Part shown: piece by piece, positions 1-8,417 of the stretch | How positions within the stretch are numbered: position 1 is the first letter of the stretch | Layout of the letters: each line of letters starts with the position of its first letter | NCBI GenBank assembly: GCA_019638495.1 | Contig: JAHBTQ010000001.1 | Span: 62,001 to 126,000, forward strand | DNA from: Taibaiella sp. | GTDB lineage: Bacteria; Bacteroidota; Bacteroidia; Chitinophagales; Chitinophagaceae | Reading direction: 5' to 3' | DNA: 64,000 nucleotides | Made by a program: the position numbers and the translations under genes | The notes under the pieces: model-generated | What the model was told of the DNA's origin: nothing | What the model saw: only the letters and a program-made list of their open reading frames with translations | Database searches by the model: none

Positions 1-618
1 CAGAATGCCACAAACAAGTTTGTACCTGAAGGTAAAGGCTACAAGCTACCCGGCGCAGATATTGCATTTTCTGTCTACAAAGAGGATTCATTCTTCTCGC
101 CGGCTACAGCAACAGAACAGGCTACGACTGTGATTCGCCTTCATCCTCCCCGCCCAGAGAGGATGAATGGCAGAGAAGTGGCGCACCTGAATGGAGAGGT
201 GCCAACAGCATACGGAACGCCCATCATGTCTGCTGCGGAACGCTTCAAAGAATATCTCTTCAATGCTGTAAGAAAAGACCTTGAGCGCCTGCCTGATGGC
301 GAATACCAACTGAGCCCGCAGCATGCTACGTTTGACGAAACTGGCAGGCTTACCTACTTCGAATTTGCAGGCATCGTGGATAAGACCCCTCCCGCAGACG
401 GCATGTACCTTCAAGGCCCATGGCAGGCAGGCGGCATTGACCGTGCGATGCAAAAGGACATCGAAAACAAAATAGCGACAGCGATACAGGCATCTCCGAG
501 AATGCCTGTAGTAGAAGTTGCCGGACAAGCAACGCCGTATGGCATTGAGCAATTTTCGGTACGGGTACGCGACCACAAAATACTGACGCTTGTGCCTCCT
601 CTTGCGGCCGCCAACTAG
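1..618 (+). CDS. 3' end of a secreted TonB-C-like paralog (partial)
   Basis: The reading frame is open from the first base of the window, so the true start lies outside. An internal GTG at 130 is not a believable start because in-frame coding sequence precedes it. The visible part shares a block order with the three genes that follow: an MNGREV segment, a YLFNAVRKDL helix, a DGEYQL strand, a FDETGRLTYFEF strand pair, then a C-terminal segment ending PYGIEQFSVRV. That order (helix, strand, 'vD..Gkv' strand, then a conserved proline followed by a final strand) is how TonB C-terminal domains read, but the similarity is weak, so a TonB-C-like fold is an inference. No function can be assigned. First visible member of a four-gene tandem array. 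Confidence 0.75.
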   Translation, partial: QNATNKFVPEGKGYKLPGADIAFSVYKEDSFFSPATATEQATTVIRLHPPRPERMNGREVAHLNGEVPTAYGTPIMSAAERFKEYLFNAVRKDLERLPDGEYQLSPQHATFDETGRLTYFEFAGIVDKTPPADGMYLQGPWQAGGIDRAMQKDIENKIATAIQASPRMPVVEVAGQATPYGIEQFSVRVRDHKILTLVPPLAAAN

Positions 619-674
619 CGCCTCAACTTCGAACACTTGCAACAATTCCGCCATTTTACTACCTTAGGCATGAA

Positions 675-1349
675 ATGAAAAGTTTCATGCCTTTTTCTAT
701 ACCCCGCATTGTCAGGTCATTGCTGGCTGGCGCTTTCATTGCGCTTGTATCGCACAGCACTTTTGCACAGGCATTTGTAGAGGGTGACGGCTTCTTTATG
801 CGCGGAGATCTGCGCTACAAGCCCGGAAAGATCGTTATTGATACAGTTTCCGTAGTGGACGAAACAGGCTTTGAGCAGTTTGAGGCCCGGGAAGATGACG
901 CCTTCCCCAGCGAGATAAACGGCAAGAAAGTGTATGAAGCCATGGACGTAGATGACCCGGTAGTATTCGCCGAAAACGTACCCTCACAGCAGGACTATTT
1001 GCTGGACCGTATGCGGGGAATACTCATGGCCACAGAGTTCTACGAATATGGTGCGTCAGCCCGGCTAAACCTCCGCAACATCATTGTAGACGAGCGTGGC
1101 AAGGTTATCTTCTACCAGTTTTATGGTATGCGCTCAGTGACAGCCGATAACAGGGTAAAGCCACTTAAGTTTCCTGAACTCACCGTTGCTATCAACCGGT
1201 TCATGACTGAGTTACCACCCATAAAACCTGCAAAAGTAAATGGCAAACCGGTCATGTCTTATGCGGATATTGACTTCCACCACATTAAGATTGAAAAAGT
1301 AGACGGGAAACTTATCTACAGCTATGACGGGAACGTATATCCGGAATAA
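675..1349 (+). CDS. Secreted TonB-C-like paralog, array member 2
   Basis: A 224-residue protein with a clear signal peptide (basic start, hydrophobic stretch about residues 11-28, cleavage near FAQA). The mature part has an INGKKVYEAM block, a YLLDRMRGIL helix, then LNLRNIIVDERGKVIFYQF and finally PPIKPAKVNGKPVMSYADI. The order and the PxxPAxxNGKxV motif recall the TonB C-terminal domain, where 'P.w.PG...Gk.V' precedes the last strand. There is no membrane anchor or proline-rich linker, so it is unlikely to act as an energy transducer. It is probably periplasmic or exported; the role is unknown. A second ATG at 670 is out of frame and closed at once. It sits 57 bases after the previous gene. 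Confidence 0.8.
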   Translation: MKSFMPFSIPRIVRSLLAGAFIALVSHSTFAQAFVEGDGFFMRGDLRYKPGKIVIDTVSVVDETGFEQFEAREDDAFPSEINGKKVYEAMDVDDPVVFAENVPSQQDYLLDRMRGILMATEFYEYGASARLNLRNIIVDERGKVIFYQFYGMRSVTADNRVKPLKFPELTVAINRFMTELPPIKPAKVNGKPVMSYADIDFHHIKIEKVDGKLIYSYDGNVYPE

Positions 1350-1387
1350 CACAATAAGTTTCGGTTAGTTACGTTTAAAGTTTTGTT

Positions 1388-2092
1388 ATGCTCCGTAAAG
1401 CATCATTCACTCTGATATTGTCCGCAAATATAGCTTCGGCATGCACTGCGCTTGCGCAACCACCTCACGTTGCAAGAAGAATAGAGCACCACAACGGCAA
1501 CACTTTTCTTTTCCCTGGCACGTCGCTAGACACGGTTAAAGTATACGACCCAATAACGGAAGAAACGGTTCTGCAGGTCAGGGCAAAACCAACTGACCGC
1601 CCTGTGGCTATGAACGGCAAGAAAATCTATAACAATGCTGAAGTAACCTCATCTGTAGAACGCCGTAATGACATTATCCCATTCAGTTTTGAAGAATACT
1701 TGCTAAACAAGATAAAACCTGACCTGACAACGCATGCAGATGGCAGCTACCGCCTTTGCCTTGACAATATTGTCGTTGACAAAAGAGGTGATGTGCAGTA
1801 CTTTGCGACATTACTTACTAGAGGAGAAAGAGAGCTCGCGCCTAACGCTTTTTATCTCGAACCTGTCTATTTTTATCGAGAACGTAAGACAGGAGCAGAC
1901 ACTCTGTCGGTCGTAGAGCGCGCCATAGGCAAAGTGTTGCACACCCCGCTCTTTGTGCCCGCAAGAATAGACGGCAGAAAAGTGATAGCCTGTTATGAAT
2001 CGTATACCAGCAAATTCGAGATAGTGGTAAAGAACCACGAGATTACATTCGTTCGAGACAATACATTCCCCACTGTTAAGTCAAACATATAA
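1388..2092 (+). CDS. Secreted TonB-C-like paralog, array member 3
   Basis: A 234-residue protein with a signal peptide (cleavage probably after residues ALAQ near 24). It repeats the array's layout: DTVKVYDPITEE strand, MNGKKIYNNAE block, YLLNKIKPDL helix, DGSYRLCLDNIVVDKRGDV, and FVPARIDGRKVIACYE near the end. The 'VDTVSVxDxxT' and 'VKVYDP' N-terminal strands are shared with members 2 and 4. Only two bases separate its stop from the next start, so members 3 and 4 are almost certainly cotranscribed. The TonB-C-like fold is inferred from block order; the function is unknown. Confidence 0.8.
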   Translation: MLRKASFTLILSANIASACTALAQPPHVARRIEHHNGNTFLFPGTSLDTVKVYDPITEETVLQVRAKPTDRPVAMNGKKIYNNAEVTSSVERRNDIIPFSFEEYLLNKIKPDLTTHADGSYRLCLDNIVVDKRGDVQYFATLLTRGERELAPNAFYLEPVYFYRERKTGADTLSVVERAIGKVLHTPLFVPARIDGRKVIACYESYTSKFEIVVKNHEITFVRDNTFPTVKSNI

Positions 2093-2094
2093 CT

Positions 2095-2880
2095 ATGAAC
2101 AGGCTTATACCCTCCACACTGGCTTTTATGCTCTCATCGCTCTTTGCACTTTGCCAAGACGCAACAGTTTCATTGGCAGCCTCCGACGAAACGCAAGTAG
2201 TGGACACAGTTAGCGTATTCGACCCGGTGACCAAAATGGAAATACAGGTAAAGACCATCTACGTAAAGCCGCCGCAATACTTAAATGGACAAAGAGTTTA
2301 CCGTGCAGGCGAGACTTCTAAACCACCTAAACTAAACAAACCCACAAAAGGCCAAAGCCCTGAAAAGTACATCATGTCTGCACTTATAGGCACCTTTGCT
2401 GCTTTCCCTAATGGCCGCTACCGTATTTATGCCAACTATGCGGTAATTGACAGAGCCGGAAAATGTGTTCAATGCCGGGTTGCATCAGTTAAGCGCCTGG
2501 GGCGATTGTATATGCCTACTGCTTTCATGGAAGGGGAACTACCGGTTGATGCAGCAGGCACCGACACTACTTTCTACGGCTTTCGCAATATGGGCTGCGA
2601 CACCACACGGCTATTCTCTGACAAAATCTGCTCGCTACTTGGTGAACCGCATACGTTTATTCCCGGGCGGCGTGGCCACAAAAAAGTGACTGCAGCTTAC
2701 AACCTCTATACTGAGCGGTTTGATGTAGTTGTGAAGAACGGCACAGCAAGTATTGAATTAGCAGCACCTATCCAAGACAAAGGCGGATTGATGCAAAGCC
2801 TGGAAAATCAGAACAAAGGAGACTGGCACATGATCAAATTCTCGTCCCGCGCCACTCCTTCATCCCTCCCGAAAGATTGA
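2095..2880 (+). CDS. Secreted TonB-C-like paralog, array member 4
   Basis: A 261-residue protein with a signal peptide of about 20 residues (LFALCQDA). It shares VDTVSVFDPVTKMEIQVK, LNGQRVYRAGE, YIMSALIGTF and AVIDRAGKCVQCRV with its neighbours, and ends with a TFIPGRRGHKKVTAAYN segment that is the most TonB-C-like of the array. The last 47 bases overlap the 3' end of the rhodanese gene on the opposite strand. The region after residue 225 (rich in Asn, Lys and Ser) has no counterpart in the other members and may be a tail that arose by read-through into the convergent gene. Function unknown. Confidence 0.8.
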   Translation: MNRLIPSTLAFMLSSLFALCQDATVSLAASDETQVVDTVSVFDPVTKMEIQVKTIYVKPPQYLNGQRVYRAGETSKPPKLNKPTKGQSPEKYIMSALIGTFAAFPNGRYRIYANYAVIDRAGKCVQCRVASVKRLGRLYMPTAFMEGELPVDAAGTDTTFYGFRNMGCDTTRLFSDKICSLLGEPHTFIPGRRGHKKVTAAYNLYTERFDVVVKNGTASIELAAPIQDKGGLMQSLENQNKGDWHMIKFSSRATPSSLPKD

Positions 2881-3127
2881 TAAGATTGGTGAAGCCTGAA
2901 GCTTCAAGGCGCTGAATAACGATGGTGCTGCGGATACCCTTTTCGCAATAAACGATCACTTCCTTATCCATCGGTATCTCGCGGTAGCGGGATGGCAGCT
3001 CGCTCATAGGTATGTGCATACCACCAATATTAAATGCATCACGCTCCCAGCCTTCGCGCACGTCAAGCAACAGCACATCTGTCCGCTCCATCAGGGACTT
3101 CAGTTCTATGGACGTTATCTGTTTCAA
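2834..3127 (-). CDS. Single-domain rhodanese (sulfurtransferase)
   Basis: A 97-residue protein that is one rhodanese domain and nothing else, like GlpE or PspE. It has the VLLLDVREGWE strand-loop, the IPMSELPSR segment and the active-site loop CEKGIRS, whose Cys would carry the persulfide and whose Arg closes the loop. No signal peptide, so cytoplasmic. Family members move sulfur from thiosulfate or another donor to cyanide or to thiol carriers; the physiological substrate cannot be told from sequence. It is 19 bases downstream of obg on the same strand and probably the last gene of the adk-obg operon. Its 3' end overlaps the secreted paralog gene on the other strand. Confidence 0.88.
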   Translation of the reverse strand: MKQITSIELKSLMERTDVLLLDVREGWERDAFNIGGMHIPMSELPSRYREIPMDKEVIVYCEKGIRSTIVIQRLEASGFTNLINLSGGMKEWRGTRI

Positions 3128-3146
3128 TTTAAATCTGTTAGACTTT

Positions 3147-4142
3147 CTATTCCGCCGTCAGCGCTTTCCAAAGCTCGTCTTTGAGCTGAAGGAGGCCTTG
3201 ATTCGCTACTGCGGAGATGAATACATGGGGGACATCGGTCGGCAGGGTTGCTTCAATTTCCTGTTTCAACTCCTCATCCAGCATTTCGCTTTTGCTTATA
3301 GCCAGGATAATCTTCTTATCCAGCAGCTCGGGATTATACTCGTGCAGCTCGTTTATGAGTATCTCGTAGTCCTTAGCATGGTCATTACTATCTGCAGGTA
3401 CCAGTAGCAGCAGCACAGAGTTTCGCTCTATGTGGCGCAGAAAGCGGTGTCCCAGCCCCTTGCCTTCAGCCGCGCCTTCTATGATGCCCGGAAGATCAGC
3501 CATGCAAAAGGATTTGTTGTCGCGATAGGAAACGATACCTAGCTGGGGAGTAAGCGTTGTAAATGCGTAGTCAGCTATCTTGGGCTTGGCAGCGCTTAAA
3601 ACTGACAAGAGGGTGGATTTGCCCGCATTCGGGAAGCCCACAAGGCCCACATCGGCCAGTATCTTCAACTCCAGCACCTTCCAACCTTCCAGGCCCATTT
3701 CGCCGGGTTGGGCATAGTCGGGCGTCTGGTTAGTGGCAGTGGCAAAGTTGGCATTACCCAGGCCGCCACGGCCACCCTTCAGCCATATCACCTCCTGACC
3801 GTCTTCCAGTATCTCTGCCTCTATTTCGTCGGTCTCCAGATCCCTGGCTACTGTGCCCAGCGGCACCTCCAATATTATATCCGCACCATCATGTCCTGTG
3901 GAGTTATTGCGGTAGCCGTTTGCCCCGTCTTTGGCTAGTACGTTCTTGTAGTAACGCATGTGCAGCAGCGTCCATAGCTGTGCATTGCCGCGGAGCTTTA
4001 TATGGCCTCCGCGACCGCCGTTGCCACCGTCGGGGCCGGCTTTCGCGTCCATTTTGTTTCGTTCAAAATGCACACTTCCTGCACCGCCCTTGCCTGAGCG
4101 GCAAAATATGCGGATGTGATCTACAAAATTGCCTCTTTCCAC
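3147..4142 (-). CDS. obg: GTPase Obg/CgtA
   Basis: Essential ribosome-associated GTPase needed for 50S maturation and stress responses. At 331 residues it has the glycine-rich Obg fold (residues 4-158) followed by the G domain: G1 GFPNAGKST (169-177), switch region with TTLTPQ near 195-200, G3 DLPG (216-219) and G5 SAV (310-312). The G4 motif reads SKSE at 283-286, where the family has N/T/S-K-x-D, so the guanine-recognising Asp is a Glu here. It starts with GTG one base after the adk stop; the N-terminus ([19 protein letters not shown]) aligns with other Obg proteins from there. No C-terminal OCT domain, as in short forms. Confidence 0.95.
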   Translation of the reverse strand: MERGNFVDHIRIFCRSGKGGAGSVHFERNKMDAKAGPDGGNGGRGGHIKLRGNAQLWTLLHMRYYKNVLAKDGANGYRNNSTGHDGADIILEVPLGTVARDLETDEIEAEILEDGQEVIWLKGGRGGLGNANFATATNQTPDYAQPGEMGLEGWKVLELKILADVGLVGFPNAGKSTLLSVLSAAKPKIADYAFTTLTPQLGIVSYRDNKSFCMADLPGIIEGAAEGKGLGHRFLRHIERNSVLLLLVPADSNDHAKDYEILINELHEYNPELLDKKIILAISKSEMLDEELKQEIEATLPTDVPHVFISAVANQGLLQLKDELWKALTAE

Positions 4143-4143
4143 G

Positions 4144-4728
4144 TTATGCTACCGGTAACAAATATTTGGTTATGTGCTTAGAAAGCAGCTTGAAAGTATC
4201 CGGTACGGAGTTGTGACCCGGTACGCGTTCCAGTTTGCCGTGCTCGTTATAGTAACGTGCTACCGGTTCTGTCTTTGAATGATATTCCTTTATGCGTGCA
4301 GTGATCACCTCTTCGTTGTCATCGCTGCGGCCCGATGTGATACCCCTGTTTACCAGGCGTGCTATAAGGTCCTGCTCAGGCACCTCCAGCGAAAGCACCA
4401 GGTGAATCTTTGTATTCTTAAACTCCAGCAGCTTATCCAGCGCCTCGGCCTGTGTGCGTGTACGGGGAAAACCGTCGAACACAAACCCGCGGGCATCCGG
4501 CGTTTCATCTATTTTGCTGCTTATCATGCCTATCACCACTTCGTCAGGCACCAGCATACCCTGGTCCATATATTTTTTTGCTTCAGTGCCAAGTGGGGTA
4601 TGCCTGCTCACTTCAGAGCGAAGGAGGTCGCCGGTAGATATATGCTGAAGCTGGTATGACTTTACTATGTTTTCAGATTGGGTGCCTTTACCACTGCCCG
4701 GAGGGCCGAATAAGACTAAATTGAACAT
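4144..4728 (-). CDS. adk: Adenylate kinase
   Basis: Catalyses ATP + AMP to 2 ADP in the cytoplasm. The 194-residue protein has the P-loop GPPGSGKGT (8-16), the AMP-binding segment STGDLLR (31-37), DGFPRT (85-90) and an [11 protein letters not shown] segment (127-137) in place of the long LID, so this is the short type. It begins the adk-obg-rhodanese run on the minus strand, with one base between its stop and the obg GTG. A TACTTTTG element lies 26 bases upstream. Confidence 0.96.
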   Translation of the reverse strand: MFNLVLFGPPGSGKGTQSENIVKSYQLQHISTGDLLRSEVSRHTPLGTEAKKYMDQGMLVPDEVVIGMISSKIDETPDARGFVFDGFPRTRTQAEALDKLLEFKNTKIHLVLSLEVPEQDLIARLVNRGITSGRSDDNEEVITARIKEYHSKTEPVARYYNEHGKLERVPGHNSVPDTFKLLSKHITKYLLPVA

Positions 4729-4753
4729 GTAACTGTTGTTGGTGAATATGCTG

Positions 4754-4761
4754 CAAAAGTA
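4754..4761 (-). promoter_or_regulatory. Bacteroidota -7 element upstream of adk
   Basis: Read on the minus strand the bases are TACTTTTG, a match to the TAnnTTTG element of the primary sigma factor in this phylum. It lies 26 bases before the adk start. No TTTG was found at the -33 distance. Confidence 0.55.
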
Positions 4762-4816
4762 ACTATACTGGCCGAATAGTTGTAATAATTTAATGGAACA
4801 AGGTCTTTGCCAGATA

Positions 4817-4845
4817 GTAAAACCCGGCTCGTGGCCGGGTTTTAC
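4817..4845. terminator. Intrinsic terminator between clpP and adk
   Basis: A perfect 12-base-pair stem (gtaaaacccggc / gccgggttttac) with a 5-base loop. It sits 18 bases past the clpP stop on the minus strand. The A/T-rich outer arms give a U-run on either strand, so it can end clpP transcripts before the adk promoter. Confidence 0.85.
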
Positions 4846-4863
4846 CAGAATTAATATTGCTCC

Positions 4864-5559
4864 TTATTGGTTCTCTTCTTTGCGTGGATTACGCTCCAGC
4901 ACCTCATCAACCATGCCATATTCTTTAGCCTCGGCAGCGGTCATCCAGTAGTCGCGGTCGCTGTCTTTCTCCACCTTGCTCAGTTTTTGACCGGAGTGAA
5001 GCGAGATGATCTCATAAAGCTCTTTCTTCAACTTGCCAATCTCGCGGGCCGTGATCTCAATGTCGCTCGCCTGTCCTTCTGCACCACCCAGCGGCTGGTG
5101 AATCATGATGCGGCTGTGCTTCAGCGCAGTACGCTTTCCTTTTGCACCTGCGCACATCAGCACCGCTGCCATTGACGCAGCAATGCCCGTACAAATGGTG
5201 GACACATCAGGATTTATTATCTGCATAGTATCGTAAATACCAAGACCTGCATAAACACTTCCTCCCGGGCTGTTCAGGTACATCTGTATGTCGCGCGTGC
5301 GATCAGTACTCTCCAGAAACAGGAGCTGTGCGGTAACGATATTTGCCACATAATCATTGATACCCTCGCCCAGGAAAATGATACGGTCCATCATAAGACG
5401 CGAAAACACGTCCATAGACGCCACGTTCATGGGGCGCTCCTCAATAATATATGGAGTAAGATTAGTAGGCACCCTAAGGCTTGAAGTGTAGCTATCTACC
5501 GTGAGACTACTGATGCCATGATGCTTTATCGCGTATTTGCGAAATTCGTTCTGATTCAT
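4864..5559 (-). CDS. clpP: ATP-dependent Clp protease proteolytic subunit
   Basis: Serine peptidase that forms the tetradecameric barrel of ClpXP/ClpAP in the cytoplasm. The catalytic triad is visible as Ser129 (GIAASMAA), His154 (RIMIHQPLGG) and Asp203 (DRDYWM), with spacing identical to the E. coli enzyme (97/122/171 shifted by 32). At 231 residues it is longer than E. coli ClpP because of an N-terminal extension with a YIIEERPMN segment typical of Bacteroidota. It is monocistronic: its own terminator follows and clpX is not adjacent here. Confidence 0.96.
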   Translation of the reverse strand: MNQNEFRKYAIKHHGISSLTVDSYTSSLRVPTNLTPYIIEERPMNVASMDVFSRLMMDRIIFLGEGINDYVANIVTAQLLFLESTDRTRDIQMYLNSPGGSVYAGLGIYDTMQIINPDVSTICTGIAASMAAVLMCAGAKGKRTALKHSRIMIHQPLGGAEGQASDIEITAREIGKLKKELYEIISLHSGQKLSKVEKDSDRDYWMTAAEAKEYGMVDEVLERNPRKEENQ

Positions 5560-5726
5560 TCGTCCTTGTTTTATTGGTGTGTATCAAAATCTAAACCACG
5601 ATAAAGTTAATGCCATAAAGGCATAAAAGGGGGTCGAAGTGGCGATTTTTAAATCAAACGTGACAAAAGGACAAACATTAGGGAAATTCCAAAGAGCAAA
5701 TTCCAAATTCCAATATATCCCAGCTA

Positions 5727-5757
5727 TTTCAATCACGGCGGTAAAAGACTATTTTTG
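5727..5757 (+). promoter_or_regulatory. Promoter of gcvT
   Basis: TATTTTTG at 5750-5757 matches TAnnTTTG and is preceded, exactly 19 bases upstream, by TTTC (5727-5730), one base off the TTTG -33 element. The gcvT ATG follows 19 bases after the -7 element. The stretch 5560-5726 holds only A-rich, locally repetitive sequence (aaattcca repeated) and no gene. Confidence 0.7.
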
Positions 5758-5776
5758 CCACCCATAACAAACAGAC

Positions 5777-6862
5777 ATGAAGAACACTCCTTTTACACAA
5801 AAACACATTGACCTGGGAGCTAAGATGGCGCCTTTTGCGGGATACAATATGCCTATCTCTTACTCCGGCATTAACGAAGAGCACAATTGTGTGCGTAACA
5901 ATGCAGGTGTGTTTGACGTGAGCCATATGGGAGAGTTTATGCTGAAGGGGCCTGATGCCCTGGACCTGATTCAGCGTGTGACGAGCAATGACGCATCTAA
6001 ACTGACTGACGGCAAGGCACAATATTCCTGCCTGCCCAACAATGACGGTGGTATAGTAGACGACCTGCTGGTTTACTGCATAGAGCAGAATAAGACGTAC
6101 ATGCTGGTAGTAAATGCGAGCAACATTGACAAAGACTGGGCATGGATAAGCAGCCACAACACCAAGAATGTGGAGATGCACAATATCAGCGACAAAACAG
6201 GTCTGCTGGCAGTGCAAGGGCCAAAAGCTGTTGAATACATGCAGCAACTTACAGACATGGACATCACCAACCTGAAATACTACACCTTTGCCAAAGGCAA
6301 ATTTGCCGGTGTGGACAATGTACTGGTGAGCGCTACCGGCTACACAGGTGCAGGCGGTGTGGAAATATACTTTGAAGATAAAGACGGCAATGCCGATAAA
6401 ATATGGAATGAGATATTCCGCGTTGGCACTCCCAACGGCCTGAAACCAATTGGCCTGGCAGCACGCGATACGCTGCGCCTGGAAAAAGGGTTCTGCTTGT
6501 ATGGAAATGACATTGACGATACTACAAGCCCGATGGAAGCAGGCCTGGGCTGGATAACGAAGTTCACCAAGGACTTTACAAATCGTGCCACATTTGAAAA
6601 GCAGAAGAATGAAGGCACTGCGCGCAAACTGGTAGGCATAGAAATGGTGGACAAGGGAATACCCCGTCACGGATATGTAATGCAGGACGCAGGTGGTAAT
6701 GACATAGGTGTGGTAACATCAGGTACACAGTCGCCAAGCCTGGGCAAGGCAATAGGCATGGCCTATGTAACAACCGCTAACGCGGCCGAAGGAAGCGAAG
6801 TATTCGTAATGGTACGCGACCGCGCTCTGAAAGCGAAAGTGGTGAAAATACCTTTCCTCTAA
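5777..6862 (+). CDS. gcvT: Glycine cleavage system T protein (aminomethyltransferase)
   Basis: Transfers the methylene group from aminomethyl-lipoyl-H protein to tetrahydrofolate and releases ammonia, in the cytoplasm. The 361-residue length is normal. It shows the family's [18 protein letters not shown] start, FDVSHMGEF, the folate-site region around [12 protein letters not shown] and the [13 protein letters not shown] / MEAGLGW segments. No other glycine cleavage genes are in the window, which is common when gcvH and gcvP are scattered. It is followed after 60 bases by pyrH on the same strand. Confidence 0.96.
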   Translation: MKNTPFTQKHIDLGAKMAPFAGYNMPISYSGINEEHNCVRNNAGVFDVSHMGEFMLKGPDALDLIQRVTSNDASKLTDGKAQYSCLPNNDGGIVDDLLVYCIEQNKTYMLVVNASNIDKDWAWISSHNTKNVEMHNISDKTGLLAVQGPKAVEYMQQLTDMDITNLKYYTFAKGKFAGVDNVLVSATGYTGAGGVEIYFEDKDGNADKIWNEIFRVGTPNGLKPIGLAARDTLRLEKGFCLYGNDIDDTTSPMEAGLGWITKFTKDFTNRATFEKQKNEGTARKLVGIEMVDKGIPRHGYVMQDAGGNDIGVVTSGTQSPSLGKAIGMAYVTTANAAEGSEVFVMVRDRALKAKVVKIPFL

Positions 6863-6922
6863 TCATCGCAACACTGCGCTCTCTTTAGACTTTCTACTTT
6901 CGACTAAATACTAAATACAAAA

Positions 6923-7633
6923 ATGCTACCTAAGTACAACCGAATCCTGCTGAAGCTTTCCGGCGAGTCCCTGATGGGAGACCGCAGTTTTGGCATAGCT
7001 CCGCAAATGCTGGAGCAATATGCTAAAGAAATAAAGACTGTAACAGACAAGGGCGTGCAGGTAGCAATAGTGATAGGCGGTGGCAACATATACCGCGGCA
7101 TGAACGAAGCCGAAACCGGCATAGAGCGTGCACAGGGCGACTATATGGGTATGCTGGCAACCTGCATCAACGGCATGGCCCTGCAGGCGGCATTGGAAAA
7201 GGCAGGTGTGAACACACGTCTGCAAAGCGCCATAAAGATGGAACAGGTAGCGGAGCCATATATCCGCCGCAAGGCGATCCGCCACCTTGAGAAAGGCCGT
7301 GTAGTAATATTCGGTGCCGGCACAGGCAACCCCTACTTCACTACAGATACAGCAGGCTCACTGCGTGCTATAGAGATCAATGCGGACGTTATACTGAAGG
7401 GCACCCGAGTAGACGGTATATATACTGCCGACCCGGAGAAAGACCCGACTGCTACAAAGTTTGAAACACTCACTTTCTCAGAGGTTATAAGCCGCAACCT
7501 GAAAGTAATGGATATGACAGCCTTTACGCTTTGCCAGGAAAACAACCTACCCATCATTGTATTCGACATGAACAAAGATGGCAACCTGCTAAACGTGGTG
7601 CAGGGGCAAAAGGTGGGTACACTTGTAAGTTAA
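6923..7633 (+). CDS. pyrH: UMP kinase
   Basis: Phosphorylates UMP to UDP in pyrimidine nucleotide synthesis. The 236-residue protein is a bacterial amino-acid-kinase-fold UMP kinase with [12 protein letters not shown] at the N-terminus, [10 protein letters not shown] (glycine loop), [12 protein letters not shown] and a [13 protein letters not shown] segment near the nucleotide site. It starts at the ATG in front of [12 protein letters not shown]. No frr gene follows, although pyrH-frr pairs are common; two hairpins and a toxin-antitoxin remnant come next. Confidence 0.97.
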   Translation: MLPKYNRILLKLSGESLMGDRSFGIAPQMLEQYAKEIKTVTDKGVQVAIVIGGGNIYRGMNEAETGIERAQGDYMGMLATCINGMALQAALEKAGVNTRLQSAIKMEQVAEPYIRRKAIRHLEKGRVVIFGAGTGNPYFTTDTAGSLRAIEINADVILKGTRVDGIYTADPEKDPTATKFETLTFSEVISRNLKVMDMTAFTLCQENNLPIIVFDMNKDGNLLNVVQGQKVGTLVS

Positions 7634-7634
7634 A

Positions 7635-7669
7635 ACCTCTACCCGCCCCTCTCCGAAGGAGCGGGAGGT
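7635..7669. terminator. Imperfect GC-rich hairpin after pyrH
   Basis: acct...cccgc pairs with gcggg...aggt across a C-rich loop, starting two bases after the pyrH stop. There is no U-run, so it may protect the 3' end rather than terminate. Confidence 0.4.
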
Positions 7670-7706
7670 GAAATGTACTTAGTAACGAATCACATTAGAC
7701 AATGAG

Positions 7707-7743
7707 AAAGGGTGCGTAGATCGAGAGCGATGGCACCCTTTTT
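7707..7743 (+). terminator. Intrinsic terminator downstream of pyrH
   Basis: aaagggtgc (7707-7715) pairs with gcacccttt (7733-7741) and a T-run continues to 7743. The loop is large (17 bases) but contains further self-complementarity. Confidence 0.7.
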
Positions 7744-7811
7744 CGCTCCGCTCTGAATCTCAATAGAGGTCGCAATCACTTTCCTTTACATTTCCTTATA
7801 TCGCAATTGCC

Positions 7812-7819
7812 TAACTTTG
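7812..7819 (+). promoter_or_regulatory. -7 element of the toxin-antitoxin operon
   Basis: TAACTTTG matches TAnnTTTG and lies 23 bases before the antitoxin ATG. No good -33 TTTG is present, as would suit an operon controlled by its own antitoxin. Confidence 0.5.
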
Positions 7820-7842
7820 AGTTAGAGCATAAATAGGAAGTT

Positions 7843-8082
7843 ATGAGCAAAGCAGAGCTGCAGGCGCTACTTCACGAGGAGATAGATAATGGCGATGAGC
7901 ATATGCTGTCGCTACTCTACTCTATGGTACGGGAGTTGAATGAGCCATACGAGATAGACGAAGAGCGTATACGAATTGTGGAAGAAGAACGCGCAAAGTA
8001 CTTGCGGGGCGAGGAACGAACGTATTCGCTGGAAGAAATGAAAGCTATAGCAAAGACCAAGCAATGGCCCGATGACCTATGA
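7843..8082 (+). CDS. Putative antitoxin of a RelE/ParE-type pair
   Basis: A 79-residue, highly charged protein with an N-terminal helical region (MSKAELQALLHEEIDN, then MLSLLYSMVRELN) and a C-terminal extended acidic part ending TYSLEEMKAIAKTKQWPDDL. This layout, and the 11-base overlap with a RelE/ParE-like toxin frame, is that of the antitoxins in this family, where the C-terminal helix wraps around the toxin. The gene is intact even though its partner is interrupted. The assignment rests on context and composition rather than on a diagnostic motif. Confidence 0.7.
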   Translation: MSKAELQALLHEEIDNGDEHMLSLLYSMVRELNEPYEIDEERIRIVEEERAKYLRGEERTYSLEEMKAIAKTKQWPDDL

Positions 8083-8362
8083 AGTTGAGTTAACTAAGAG
8101 AGCATTGCGCGAAGCCCGCACAGCTTTCTTGTGGTACGAAGATCAAAAGAGCGGACTCGGAGACCGGTTTTTGAGAACGCTGACCGCCTTTTATGTATCG
8201 CTAGAGGTTAACGCGCTGAGTCACTCCTACTTCAAGGGAAATATACGGCATGGAAAACTCTACTAATTTCCATACGTGGTTGTCTATGAAGTTTTTGATA
8301 GCAAAGTCATTGTGTTAAGTGTGTTTATGACGAGACGAGATCCAAAACGCAGACCGCAATAG
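8072..8362 (+). pseudogene. RelE/ParE-family toxin with an in-frame stop
   Basis: From ATG at 8072 the frame reads MTYEVELTKRALREA, ALWYEDQKSGLGDRF-like segments and GNIRHGKLY, then a TAA at 8264-8266. The same frame continues with FPYVVVYEVFDSKVIVLSV and MTRRDPKRRPQ, ending at TAG 8360-8362. That is the exact C-terminal half expected of RelE/ParE toxins (FPY-hhhYE... RRDP). The whole frame would encode 96 residues, a normal length. The lesion is therefore one nonsense codon and not a frameshift. The truncated 64-residue product lacks the last two strands and the RRDP basic motif and should be inactive, unless the stop is suppressed. Confidence 0.85.
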
Positions 8363-8364
8363 TT

Positions 8365-8382
8365 GCACCCACTACGGGGTGC
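8365..8382. repeat. Short palindrome with central CTACGG
   Basis: gcaccc (8365-8370) and gggtgc (8377-8382) flank the loop actacg. It lies in the 101-base gap between the interrupted toxin and the convergent pirin gene and may act as a terminator. The apex resembles that of the next palindrome and of the one in the damaged tRNA-Pro copy at 53132. Confidence 0.6.
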
Positions 8383-8417
8383 GTGCTACGTAATATTGCC
8401 TAAATGCTACAAAGCTT

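Noticed and set aside
4817..4845. A regulatory inverted repeat (operator) for adk or clpP.
   Set aside because: Perfect G/C core with A/T outer arms directly after the clpP stop is better explained as a terminator.
5729..6670. A 313-codon open frame on the minus strand.
   Set aside because: It is the antisense shadow of gcvT, rich in Cys, His and Val from reverse-complemented common codons.
8072..8362. A frameshift in the toxin gene.
   Set aside because: The C-terminal half is in the same frame as the N-terminal half; only a TAA codon separates them.
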